Positions 1 to 6,964 of a DNA stretch of 12,214 nucleotides are shown in pieces. Position numbers and translations under genes: made by a program. Every line of letters begins with the position of its first letter. The stretch's first letter is position 1. The notes below the pieces were generated by a model. The model was not told the origin of the DNA. It did not search any database and worked only from the letters and a program-made list of their open reading frames with translations. The DNA lies in assembly GCA_023411405.1 (NCBI GenBank), contig JAEYOU010000267.1, forward strand, positions 1-12,214, given 5' to 3'. This DNA is from Pseudomonadota bacterium. GTDB lineage: Bacteria > Myxococcota > Myxococcia > Myxococcales > Anaeromyxobacteraceae.

Positions 1-2
1 TT

Positions 3-386
3 CTCGGCGACTGCGTCCAGGTGCGCCGGGCGCAGCTCGTGCTGCAGGGCGGGACGCTCACGCGGTGCGGCGGCGCGGCGCTCGAGGCGTTCGGCGGCTC
101 GGTCGAGGCGCGAGGGCTCGACGCGACGGGCGGTGACGCGGGGTGCCTGGTCTTCGCGGACGGGGCGGACGGCCGGCTCCAGGGCAACCGGTGCAGCGGG
201 CGCGGTCCGGCGGTCGTGGCGGCGAGCGGAGCCAAGGTCGCCGCGTCGATGAACCGGTGGCTCGTCGACCCCGTGCTGTGGGTGGAGTGCGGGTCGGGGG
301 CGCGGGTATACCTTGGGGTGGGGGAAACCTCCCGAGAGCCTTGCAGGAACTCGGGAACTTCACTCGACAAGCCGCGCCGGAAGTGA
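3..386 (+). CDS. C-terminal part of a probable right-handed beta-helix protein (5' truncated by window)
   Basis: The reading frame is open from base 3 and stops at TGA 384-386, so only the last ~127 residues are seen; the true start lies outside the window. The sequence is made of short, glycine- and alanine-rich turns with small hydrophobic triplets and regularly placed Asn/Cys. One segment (GNRCSGRGPAVVAASGAKV, near bases 174-245) has the look of parallel beta-helix coils in which each turn ends in an Asn or Gly. Several cysteines in the visible part fit an exported protein. The last ~25 residues are polar and basic and probably lie outside the helix. It precedes pssA by 87 bp on the same strand, but there is no sign that it shares a function with the phospholipid genes. 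The fold is inferred from repeat texture only; no catalytic motif can be named. Confidence 0.5.
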   Translation, partial: LGDCVQVRRAQLVLQGGTLTRCGGAALEAFGGSVEARGLDATGGDAGCLVFADGADGRLQGNRCSGRGPAVVAASGAKVAASMNRWLVDPVLWVECGSGARVYLGVGETSREPCRNSGTSLDKPRRK

Positions 387-473
387 CAGCCTCGTGCGGT
401 TTTTGTCCCGCCAGCGGCGCGGCGGGCGAGCGCACGCGGAGACCGACGCCGCGGCCCACTCGAGGAGACCGGC

Positions 474-1328
474 GTGCAGATCAAGCTGCGCAAGGCGATG
501 TTCGTGCTGCCGAACCTGTTCACGGTCAGCTCGATCGTCCTCGGGTTCTACGCGCTGACCCTGTGCGCGGGCGAGGCCACGCCGCTCCAGCTCTACCAGG
601 CCGCGCTGGCGATCGTCTTCGCGATGATCTTCGACGCGTTCGACGGCCGCGTCGCGCGCATGACCAAGACGCAGTCCGACTTCGGCGTCCAGCTCGACAG
701 CCTCGCCGACGTGATCTCGTTCGGCGCCGCCCCCGGCCTGCTCGTCTACAAGTGGGCGCTCGCGCCGCTCGGGTTCGTGGGGATCTTCCTCTCCTGCGTC
801 TACGTCGCGTGCGGCGCGCTGCGGCTCGCCCGCTTCAACGTGCTCGCCGCGCGGGGCGACAAGGGATCGTCGCGGTTCTTCGTGGGCCTCCCCATCCCGC
901 TGGCCGCGGGGACGATCACCGCGCTCGTCATCGCCCACTACAAGGAGTTCGGCGCCCCCACCGAGGCCGCGCAGCGCGTCCCGATCGCGCTCGTCGTGGT
1001 CCTGCTCTCGTTCCTCATGGTCTCGACGGTCCGGTACCGGACCTTCAAGGACGCGCACCTCTCCCGGCGCAGCCTCTCCGTCTTCGTGGGGGTCGTGGTG
1101 GTCGGGCTCCTCGTCGGCTTCGCCACGCGGGCCTCGTTCGTCCTCGTCGTGTACATGACCGCGTACCTCGCGATGGGGATCGCGGAGTCGGTCTTCCTCC
1201 GGGCGCGCACCCTGGATCGGGCCCAGCTCCCCGCCTCCGTCCGGGCGCAGCTCGACGCCGACGAGGCCCTCGAGCCGGACCCCGAGGACGTCGAGGGCGA
1301 CAAGGAAGAGCAGGACGAGTACATCTAG
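474..1328 (+). CDS. pssA: CDP-diacylglycerol-serine O-phosphatidyltransferase (phosphatidylserine synthase)
   Basis: Integral inner-membrane enzyme that joins CDP-diacylglycerol and L-serine to make phosphatidylserine, the precursor of phosphatidylethanolamine. The complete CDP-alcohol phosphotransferase signature is present: D54-xx-D57-G58-xx-A61-R62, then eight residues, G71-xxx-D75-xxx-D79. It is followed by the PssA-typical segment CGALRLARFNV (about 113-123). Several hydrophobic segments follow, and the protein ends in a long acidic tail (about 259-284). At 284 residues it is of usual length for the membrane-type PssA family. The start is GTG at 474, chosen because GAGGAG (462-467) sits at normal spacing and the family N-terminus (LPNLFTVSSIVLGF) begins right after it. 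First gene of an operon with pgpA (3 bp downstream) and cinA. PssA rather than PgsA is preferred because of the ALRLARFN motif and overall layout. Confidence 0.92.
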   Translation: MQIKLRKAMFVLPNLFTVSSIVLGFYALTLCAGEATPLQLYQAALAIVFAMIFDAFDGRVARMTKTQSDFGVQLDSLADVISFGAAPGLLVYKWALAPLGFVGIFLSCVYVACGALRLARFNVLAARGDKGSSRFFVGLPIPLAAGTITALVIAHYKEFGAPTEAAQRVPIALVVVLLSFLMVSTVRYRTFKDAHLSRRSLSVFVGVVVVGLLVGFATRASFVLVVYMTAYLAMGIAESVFLRARTLDRAQLPASVRAQLDADEALEPDPEDVEGDKEEQDEYI

Positions 1329-1331
1329 CGC

Positions 1332-1892
1332 GTGATCGAGCCCGGACCCGCGCCCGCCCACCGCACCTCCGCCGAACGCCTCCGCGCCCGCCTCCGTTCC
1401 CGCGCGCCGCTCCGCTCCGATCGCACGCGCCCCGGCGGGTGGGTGCTCCTCGCGGCCTGGGGGCCCTGCGGGTTCTCGCCGGTCGCGCCGGGGACGATGG
1501 GCACGCTCGGGGCCATCCCGCTCGCCTGGATCCTCTCCCGGCTCGGCGGCCCCGTCCACCTCGGCGTGACCGCCGCGCTGCTCGTGCTCGGCGTCGTCGC
1601 CGCGGGCCACGCCGCGCGCTACTGGGGCATCGGCGACGCCTCGCCCATCGTCGTGGACGAGGTCGTCGGTTACCTCCTCACCATGGCCCTCGTCCCGTTC
1701 ACCGCCTGGACGGCGCTCGCCGGCTTCGTCCTGTTCCGGATCTTCGACATGACCAAGCCGTGGCCCATCTCCGCGCTCGACCGGATCAAGACGGGGCTCG
1801 GGGTGATGCTGGACGACGTCGGGGCCGGCGTGCTGGCGTGGGCGGTGCTGCAGGGGCTCCTCCGCGCGTTCCCGGGCGTCCTCGCGCCATGA
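1332..1892 (+). CDS. pgpA: Phosphatidylglycerophosphatase A
   Basis: Membrane phosphatase that removes phosphate from phosphatidylglycerol phosphate to give phosphatidylglycerol. PgpA family hallmarks are visible: GFSPVAPGTMGTLGAIPLAW (47-66), the acidic motif GIGDASPIVVDEVVG (99-113) that carries the presumed metal-binding aspartates and glutamate, and FRIFDMTKPWPI (135-146) followed by a DDVGAG motif (161-166). Length is 186 residues. The chosen GTG start lies 3 bp after the pssA stop, giving an extra ~35-residue Arg/Pro/Ala-rich N-terminus before the first conserved block. A later start is possible, but none has a better ribosome binding site, and close coupling to pssA favours this one. 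The stop overlaps the cinA start (ATGA at 1889-1892). With pssA it places two phospholipid head-group steps in one transcript. Confidence 0.9.
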   Translation: MIEPGPAPAHRTSAERLRARLRSRAPLRSDRTRPGGWVLLAAWGPCGFSPVAPGTMGTLGAIPLAWILSRLGGPVHLGVTAALLVLGVVAAGHAARYWGIGDASPIVVDEVVGYLLTMALVPFTAWTALAGFVLFRIFDMTKPWPISALDRIKTGLGVMLDDVGAGVLAWAVLQGLLRAFPGVLAP

Positions 1893-3136
1893 GCCCCGGG
1901 GAGAGCCCGCTCGCCGTCGAGCTCCTCGCCACCGGCGACGAGCTGCTCTCGGGGCAGCTCGTCGACACGAACTCGCCCTGGCTCATGGACCGGCTCTGGG
2001 AGCTCGGCCTGCTCGTGCGCCGCAAGACGCTCGTCGGGGACGATCGGGCGGACCTCGCCGCCGCGATCCGCGAGACCACCGCGCGCGCCGACCTCGTCGT
2101 CCTGAGCGGCGGGATGGGGCCGACCGAGGACGACCTGACGAGCGAGACCGTGGCCGAGGTGCTCGGGGTCCCGCTCGCGCTCGACGAGCCGTCGCTCCGC
2201 GCCATCGAGGAGCGGTTCCGGCGGTTCGGCCGCACCATGACGCCGAACAACGCCAAGCAGGCGCGCTTCCCGCGCGGGGCCGAGGTCATCCCGAACGCGC
2301 ACGGCACCGCGCCCGGGTTCGCCGTCCGCCTCGGCCGGGGCGAGCTGGTCTGCTTCCCGGGCGTGCCGGTCGAGTACAAGGGGCTCTGCCACGACTGGCT
2401 GCTGCCGCGCCTCGGGGCGAAGCTCGGCGAGACGACCGCCGCGGGCCTCGTGAAGCTGTTCGGCGTCCCCGAGTCGCACGCCGACCACCGGATGCGCCCG
2501 GTGATGGACGATCCGGCGAACGCCGGCGTCCGGTTCGGGTACCGGGCCCACTGGCCCGAGGTTCACGTGAAGTGGATGGTGCCGGGGCCCGGCGCCGCGG
2601 AGCGGGCGGCGCGGATCCGCGCCCAGGTCCGGGCGGTGTTCGGCGCGCAGATCTTCGGCGAGGATCGCGACGAGCTCCCGGCGCTGGTCGTGGCCCGGCT
2701 CGCGGCCCGCGGCGAGCGGGTGGCGCTCGCCGAGAGCTGCACGGGCGGCCTCGTCGCGCAGGTCCTCACCGAGGTGCCCGGCGCGTCGGCGGTCCTCGAC
2801 CTCGGCGTCGTCGCGTACGCCAACGCCGTCAAGGAGCGGGTCCTCGGCGTCGAGGGCGCGCTCCTCGCGGCGCACGGCGCCGTCTCCGAGCCGGTCGCAC
2901 GCGCGATGGCGGAGGGCGCGCGCCGGGCGGGCGGCGCGACCTGGGGGATCGGCATCACCGGGATCGCGGGCCCCTCCGGCGGCTCGCCGGAGAAGCCGGT
3001 CGGCACGGTCCACGTCGCCCTCGCCGGGCCCGCGGGGACGGAGGCGGTGGCCCGGCGCTACCCCGGCGACCGGACGCGCATCCGCCGGCACGCGGCCTGG
3101 GAGGCGCTGAACCTCTTGCGGGTCGCGATGGGGTGA
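1889..3136 (+). CDS. cinA: CinA family protein (nicotinamide-nucleotide amidohydrolase, competence/damage-inducible CinA)
   Basis: Full-length two-domain CinA of 415 residues. The N-terminal MoaB/Mog-like (COG1058) domain has ELLATGDELLSGQLVDTN (11-28) and LSGGMGPTEDDLT (72-84), linked in this family to ADP-ribose pyrophosphatase activity. The C-terminal PncC-type domain has LAESCTGG (280-287), with the serine proposed as catalytic, GVVAYANAVKERVLGV (306-321) and GITGIAGPSGGSPEKPVGTV (355-374). PncC deamidates nicotinamide mononucleotide to nicotinate mononucleotide in NAD salvage. The start ATG 1889 overlaps the pgpA stop and has no clear Shine-Dalgarno, so translation is probably coupled. 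In many bacteria cinA precedes recA; here it is followed by a REP-like cluster and an opposite-strand gene instead. An open frame extends far upstream of 1889, but that part only shadows pssA and pgpA. Confidence 0.94.
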   Translation: MSPGESPLAVELLATGDELLSGQLVDTNSPWLMDRLWELGLLVRRKTLVGDDRADLAAAIRETTARADLVVLSGGMGPTEDDLTSETVAEVLGVPLALDEPSLRAIEERFRRFGRTMTPNNAKQARFPRGAEVIPNAHGTAPGFAVRLGRGELVCFPGVPVEYKGLCHDWLLPRLGAKLGETTAAGLVKLFGVPESHADHRMRPVMDDPANAGVRFGYRAHWPEVHVKWMVPGPGAAERAARIRAQVRAVFGAQIFGEDRDELPALVVARLAARGERVALAESCTGGLVAQVLTEVPGASAVLDLGVVAYANAVKERVLGVEGALLAAHGAVSEPVARAMAEGARRAGGATWGIGITGIAGPSGGSPEKPVGTVHVALAGPAGTEAVARRYPGDRTRIRRHAAWEALNLLRVAMG

Positions 3137-3145
3137 GAGCGCTTC

Positions 3146-3176
3146 CGCTCGTGCTGAGCCTGTCGAAGCACGAGCG
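3146..3176. repeat. REP-like perfect inverted repeat 1 (hairpin)
   Basis: A perfect 10-bp stem, CGCTCGTGCT (3146-3155) and AGCACGAGCG (3167-3176), encloses the 11-base loop GAGCCTGTCGA. It lies 9 bp after the cinA stop. The loop core is the reverse complement (one base different) of the loop of the neighbouring hairpin at 3199-3227, while the stem sequences are unrelated, so these are members of one repeat family rather than two chance palindromes. It could act as a transcription end or mRNA-stabilising structure for the pssA-pgpA-cinA message, but there is no U-run after it. Confidence 0.85.
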
Positions 3177-3186
3177 GGCGGCGCTC

Positions 3187-3227
3187 GCCCTTCGACAGGC
3201 TCACCCTTCGACAAGCTCAGGGTGAGC
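3187..3227. repeat. REP-like inverted repeat 2 with an extra tandem core copy
   Basis: The core TTCGACAGGCTCA (3191-3203) is followed directly by a second core, TTCGACAAGCTCA (3207-3219). The second core forms the loop of a 9-bp hairpin: GCTCACCCT (3199-3207) and AGGGTGAGC (3219-3227). With the element at 3146-3176, three copies of the core lie within 82 bp, one in the opposite orientation. This core is familiar from dispersed intergenic REP-like repeats of many GC-rich proteobacteria. The minus-strand hypothetical gene terminates inside this element. Confidence 0.82.
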
Positions 3228-3683
3228 GGCCTCTTTCCCCACACAGAACCGCTCGACGAACGCGTCCCACGCGAGCAGCGCCGCGCCGCTCGCGAGCAGC
3301 CGCTCGTACTCCTCGCGCGCCGCGGGGACGAGCTCCGCGCCGGGCCGCGGCCGGTACCGCGCGGCGAGGCCGGCGTCCTCGAGCGTGCGCGAGACGAGCG
3401 CTTCGAGGTTCACGGCCTTGCCGTCGAGCGCGCCGCCCCGGTCCAGGAGCCACCCCACGAGCTGCCCGATCCGCTCGCGCGCCGCGACCCGCACGCCCGC
3501 GCCGCCGGAGACGAGCGCCTCGTTGACCGCGTCCGGCGGCGCGTCCCGGACCACCACCCACGTGAGGACCCGCTCGCCCTGGAAGCCGCCGCGCGAGAGC
3601 GCCGCGAGGCAGCGCGCCTCCTCGTCGGGCGGACAGCGGATGCGGACGACCGGCTCGGCGCGCGGGGAGGGCATGAGGGCCAT
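3201..3683 (-). CDS. Hypothetical protein whose C-terminus is encoded by a REP-like repeat
   Basis: Not recognised as a named family. The start ATG 3683 is preferred: a GAGG lies about 8 bases upstream on the minus strand, and an open extension further upstream is Arg-rich and looks non-coding. The 160-residue product is soluble, with no signal peptide or membrane segment. It has a beta-like segment (VLTWVVVRDAP, 39-49), an Arg/Gly-rich segment (61-71) and a helical, acidic C-terminal half. The final residues HPELVEG and the TGA stop are read from the REP element at 3199-3227, so the original C-terminus was probably slightly different and was replaced when the repeat arrived. It is convergent with cinA and divergent from the outer-membrane protein gene. 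Codon use looks like that of the neighbours, which supports a real gene. Confidence 0.7.
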   Translation of the reverse strand: MALMPSPRAEPVVRIRCPPDEEARCLAALSRGGFQGERVLTWVVVRDAPPDAVNEALVSGGAGVRVAARERIGQLVGWLLDRGGALDGKAVNLEALVSRTLEDAGLAARYRPRPGAELVPAAREEYERLLASGAALLAWDAFVERFCVGKEAAHPELVEG

Positions 3684-3805
3684 GCTCGTAGCCTCGGCGC
3701 GGGCGGCGCGCAAGGGTCGAAGCGCGCCGCGACGGGGCCCCGCGCGGAGCGTCTCCCGAGGTTCTTGCTCGTCGGTCGCCCTCACCCTGCGTAAGCTCTA
3801 TCGGC
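3684..3805. promoter_or_regulatory. Divergent intergenic region, presumed promoters for the flanking genes
   Basis: This 122-bp gap separates the minus-strand hypothetical from the plus-strand outer-membrane protein, so both promoters should lie here. For the plus-strand gene, TAAGCT (3792-3797) ends eight bases before the ATG and resembles a -10 element. There is no Shine-Dalgarno between it and the ATG, so a near-leaderless message is possible. The only -35-like hexamer seen, TTGCTC (3765-3770), is too far (21 bp) for a standard sigma-70 promoter. No operator palindrome was found. Confidence 0.3.
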
Positions 3806-6800
3806 ATGAGGCTCCTCGCCGGGCTCGTCGCCGTCCTCCCGCTCGCCGCCGCCGCGCAGGGAGGGCCCGGCATCACGGGCGGGATCTCCTTCGGCGCGCG
3901 CCTCCAGACGCTGGACCGGCTCGCGGAGGCGGCGCACGCCCGGCAGCGGACCGAGGCGATGGCGCACCCCGAGGACCTCGACCTCCAGCAGGTGTTCGTC
4001 TACCCGGAGCGGCCGGGCCAGAACCAGGTGGCCTGGTATCCGTTCCAGTGGCGCACCGTGGACGTGGCGCCGCTCGGGGGCGGCCCGGGCGGGATCCGGC
4101 TCTACTACTACGCCACCGAGGAGGCGCAGGCCCGGCGCGCCCTGCCCGCGATCGAGAGCGCCTACGCGCGGCTCGTCGAGGCGTTCCACTACAACCCGAC
4201 CCGGCGCATCCCCTTCATCCTCTACGCCACGCAGCGCGAGTTCCAGACGCAGAACGTGTTCCAGGTGACCGAGTCCGTCCTCGGCGTGACCTCGCCCCAG
4301 GACCTCAAGATGACGGTCCCCTACTTCGGCGATCACGCGCGGTTCATCGAGGTGGCCACCCACGAGATGGTCCACCAGTTCCAGATCCAGAAGATGCAGG
4401 ACCTCGCGGGCGACGACACGTCGGCCATCATGACCCTGCCGCTCTGGTTCATCGAGGGCATGGCGGAGTACTACACGAAGGGTGGAATCGACGTCGAGAC
4501 GGACCTCTTCCTGCGCGACCTGCTCTGGAACCCCGACCCGGCGCGGCGCTACCAGATCCTCCCGTTCGCCGAGGACCGGCTGCTCGGGTACATCCCGACG
4601 TACAAGCTCGGGCAGGCGCGCATCGCCTTCCTCGCGGACACCTACGGGCCCGAGTCGGTCCAGTCGTTCCTTGAGCAGGCGCGGTTCGGCGGCCCGCCGG
4701 GCGCGGGGCAGGAGCGCGGCTTCCCGGCGCTGGTCCGGCGCGTGCTGGGCGAGCCGATCGCGCAGGTGGACGCGCGCTGGCGGGCGTGGCTGAAGCGCCG
4801 CTACTACCCCGCCTACCTCGCCTCCGCCCTCGATCTCGCGGGCGTGCGCGAGCTCCGCAGGCTGCCCTCGGAGCCCGAGGCGTTCACCACCTCGCCCGAC
4901 GGCGGCGTGGTGCTCTACCGCGGCATCGACCGCCAGCGCGGGCGCGCCCGCCTCGTCCTCGTCGATCCCCGGTCCCCCGGCTCCGACGTGGAGGTGGCCG
5001 CCGACGACCGCCCCGGGACCGAGTCGCTCCACCCCATCGAGTACGGCGTGACGGCGCTGGGGACGAAGCTCCTCGCCTACTCCGCGCAGGACGGGATCGG
5101 CGACCGGCTCCACGTCGCCACCTACGAGCACACGCCGGCGAAGGACGGCGGGCGGGCCCGGCTGCGCCTCGGCGAGGTGCGGGCCCTCGACGTCCGCCCG
5201 CCGGAGGACGAGGACCGCTTCGGCCGGTTCATCACCATCGCCGACCCCGCCCTCTCGCCGGACGAGACCGAGATCGCCTTCGTGGGCGTGGGCGCGAGCG
5301 GGCAGCAGGACATCTACGTCGCGCCGGTGGACCGCCCCTCGCGCGCGCGCCGGCTCACGCGCGACCTCTTCGCCAAGAAGGACCTCGCCTGGGGCCCGGC
5401 GGGGATCGCCTACGCCTCGGACGCCACCGCCCACGGCAAGCTCAACCTGTTCCGGATCGACCCCGCCACGGGCGCGCGCACGCGGCTCACCACCGGCCCC
5501 TCGACCGACCGCGAGCCCGCGTTCCTCGCGGACGGCGCGCTCCTCTACACCTCCGACGCCGACGGGAAGCCCGACCTCTGGGAGCTCCGCGAGGGGCGTT
5601 CGCGGCGGCGGACCGACTTCACCACCGGGCTCCACGGCCCGCGGCCGGTGGCGAGCGGGGCGATCCTGGCGTCGACCTTCCACGGCGGCCGGTTCCGGCT
5701 GGTGCAGGTCGCGCCGATCTCGCTGCTCGACGCCGGGTGGCGCGACGTCGCCCCGGAGCGCGGCGCGCCGCTGCCGATCCCGAGCGCCGACTTCCCGGCG
5801 GCGCCGAAGGAGTACCGGGCCTACGCCGCCAAGAACTGGCGCCCGCAGGCCGGGTTCATCTACGGCGGCGGCTCGAGCGGCTTCTTCTCCGGCCGGGCCG
5901 CAGCGCTCTTCTCCGACTACCTGCGCGACCACGTGCTCTTCACGGACGTCGAGGTGTACGGCAGCTTCGACTACACCCAGGCGCTCGTCCTCTACGAGGA
6001 CCGCTCGCGCCGCGTCGGGCGCGTGCTCGGGGCCTACCACTACGTCCAGCAGCAGCTCGATCCGCTGGACGTGGATCTCACCTACAACCAGCGCGACTTC
6101 GGCGTCACCGGCGCGCTGCGCTGGCCGCTCGATCCGTTCCGACGCTTCGAGGCCGAGCTCTCGGTCGGCGCCACCCAGCGGTACTGCCTCACCGACTGGA
6201 CCGCGGACATCACGCTCGACTGCGCCGGGCTCCGGGAGCCGAGCGACGCCTACGCGAGCGCCGCGGACTGGCGGCGCCGGAACGGCGGGACCAACCTGAC
6301 GGTCACGCCCTCGCTCCGGTTCGGGTACGACTCGGTCCGGTACCACCCGCTCGCGGGGCCGATCGACGGCTCCTCGCTCCTCGCGGAGCTCGGGGCCGGC
6401 TGGGTCCCGCAGCGCGGCGCGGTCCACGGGTTCGGCCGCTTCGACGCGCAGCGGTACTTCCACCTGTGGGGCAGGACGCGGTTCTGGCTCCGCGGCGCCG
6501 CCGGCCTGAGCTTCTCGCCGGGCGGCGAGGACCGGCTCTGGGAGCGGAGCTGGTGGCTCAACGGGGCCGACAACCTCCGCGGGTACGGCCCGGGCGACAC
6601 CCCGTTCCTCATCGGCTCCAGGTACTACGTCGCCAACGCCGAGCTCCAGGTCCCGCTCGATCCGATCCTCCGGCTCCCGCTGTTCGAGTACATGACCGGC
6701 ATCGCCGGCCTCGACTTCGGCGGCGTGTTCAGCTCCTGGGACGGCCGGCGCGACTCCGGCGGCGGCGTCGTGGACCCGGGCGCGTGGGAGGCGCGGACCC

Positions 6801-6955
6801 TGACCGGCGTGCTCGGGGTCAACATGACGCTCGGGCCCATCCTGTTCCGGGTCCACTTCGGCCACCCGTACCGGATCGGCGGCGTCGAGACGCCGGCGCT
6901 CGCGGACGGGCAGGGCTGGGTGACGAACGTCACCTTGCGGTACCTGTTCTTCTGA
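3806..6955 (+). CDS. Secreted fusion: HExxH peptidase-like domain, TolB-like propeller and Omp85-type outer-membrane barrel
   Basis: A 1049-residue protein starting at ATG 3806 with a signal peptide (MRLLAGLVAVLPLAAAAQ, 1-18). Residues ~95-330 form a gluzincin-like domain (peptidase MA type) with zinc motif H186-E-M-V-H190 and likely third ligand E217 in WFIEGMAEYY. Residues ~355-635 carry TolB/WD40-like blades: TTSPDGGVVLYRG (361-373), PALSPDETEIAFVGVG (481-496) and PAFLADGALLYTSDADGKPD (571-590). Residues ~680-1049 are an amphipathic beta-barrel resembling the Omp85/BamA surface-antigen domain, with an NLRGYG motif (923-928, the VRGF/Y loop-6 motif of that family) and a C-terminal Phe typical of barrels recognised by BamA. 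It probably sits in the outer membrane with the peptidase and propeller in the periplasm; substrate unknown. Its 3' end is one arm of the direct repeat that brackets the toxin island. Confidence 0.86.
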   Translation: MRLLAGLVAVLPLAAAAQGGPGITGGISFGARLQTLDRLAEAAHARQRTEAMAHPEDLDLQQVFVYPERPGQNQVAWYPFQWRTVDVAPLGGGPGGIRLYYYATEEAQARRALPAIESAYARLVEAFHYNPTRRIPFILYATQREFQTQNVFQVTESVLGVTSPQDLKMTVPYFGDHARFIEVATHEMVHQFQIQKMQDLAGDDTSAIMTLPLWFIEGMAEYYTKGGIDVETDLFLRDLLWNPDPARRYQILPFAEDRLLGYIPTYKLGQARIAFLADTYGPESVQSFLEQARFGGPPGAGQERGFPALVRRVLGEPIAQVDARWRAWLKRRYYPAYLASALDLAGVRELRRLPSEPEAFTTSPDGGVVLYRGIDRQRGRARLVLVDPRSPGSDVEVAADDRPGTESLHPIEYGVTALGTKLLAYSAQDGIGDRLHVATYEHTPAKDGGRARLRLGEVRALDVRPPEDEDRFGRFITIADPALSPDETEIAFVGVGASGQQDIYVAPVDRPSRARRLTRDLFAKKDLAWGPAGIAYASDATAHGKLNLFRIDPATGARTRLTTGPSTDREPAFLADGALLYTSDADGKPDLWELREGRSRRRTDFTTGLHGPRPVASGAILASTFHGGRFRLVQVAPISLLDAGWRDVAPERGAPLPIPSADFPAAPKEYRAYAAKNWRPQAGFIYGGGSSGFFSGRAAALFSDYLRDHVLFTDVEVYGSFDYTQALVLYEDRSRRVGRVLGAYHYVQQQLDPLDVDLTYNQRDFGVTGALRWPLDPFRRFEAELSVGATQRYCLTDWTADITLDCAGLREPSDAYASAADWRRRNGGTNLTVTPSLRFGYDSVRYHPLAGPIDGSSLLAELGAGWVPQRGAVHGFGRFDAQRYFHLWGRTRFWLRGAAGLSFSPGGEDRLWERSWWLNGADNLRGYGPGDTPFLIGSRYYVANAELQVPLDPILRLPLFEYMTGIAGLDFGGVFSSWDGRRDSGGGVVDPGAWEARTLTGVLGVNMTLGPILFRVHFGHPYRIGGVETPALADGQGWVTNVTLRYLFF
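6875..6929 (+). repeat. Left copy of 55-bp direct repeat flanking the toxin-immunity island (inside barrel gene 3' end)
   Basis: Starts with ATCGGCGGCGTCGAGACGCC and ends with TGGGTGACGAACG. It matches 11170-11224 in the same orientation at 53 of 55 positions (differences at 6906 and 6914). Here the repeat is coding and the barrel gene is intact downstream to its stop at 6955. A second short copy of TGACGAACG lies at 6953-6961. It is followed by GCTGTCAG (6961-6968), which is also found after the right copy (11228-11235) and contains the stop codon of the minus-strand gene on both sides. Confidence 0.92.
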
Positions 6956-6964
6956 CGAACGCTG

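Noticed and set aside
400..426. T-run (400-404) and a 6-bp hairpin CCCGCC/GGCGGG (407-426) before pssA, as a terminator
   Set aside because: The T-run precedes the hairpin on the plus strand, and no T-run follows it on either strand, so it does not fit an intrinsic terminator.
143..1888. Long plus-strand open frame running into cinA (apparent 997-residue protein)
   Set aside because: The part before 1889 is Arg/Pro/Ala-rich and overlaps pssA and pgpA in another frame; it is a GC-bias shadow. cinA starts at 1889.
3146..3227. CRISPR-like repeats
   Set aside because: Core copies are in mixed orientation, unevenly spaced, without spacer units and with no cas gene nearby; REP-like hairpins explain them.
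3782..6865. 1027-residue minus-strand open frame opposite the barrel gene
   Set aside because: Low-complexity Arg/Glu/Val/Pro composition typical of antisense frames in GC-rich genes; the plus strand has recognisable domains and a signal peptide.
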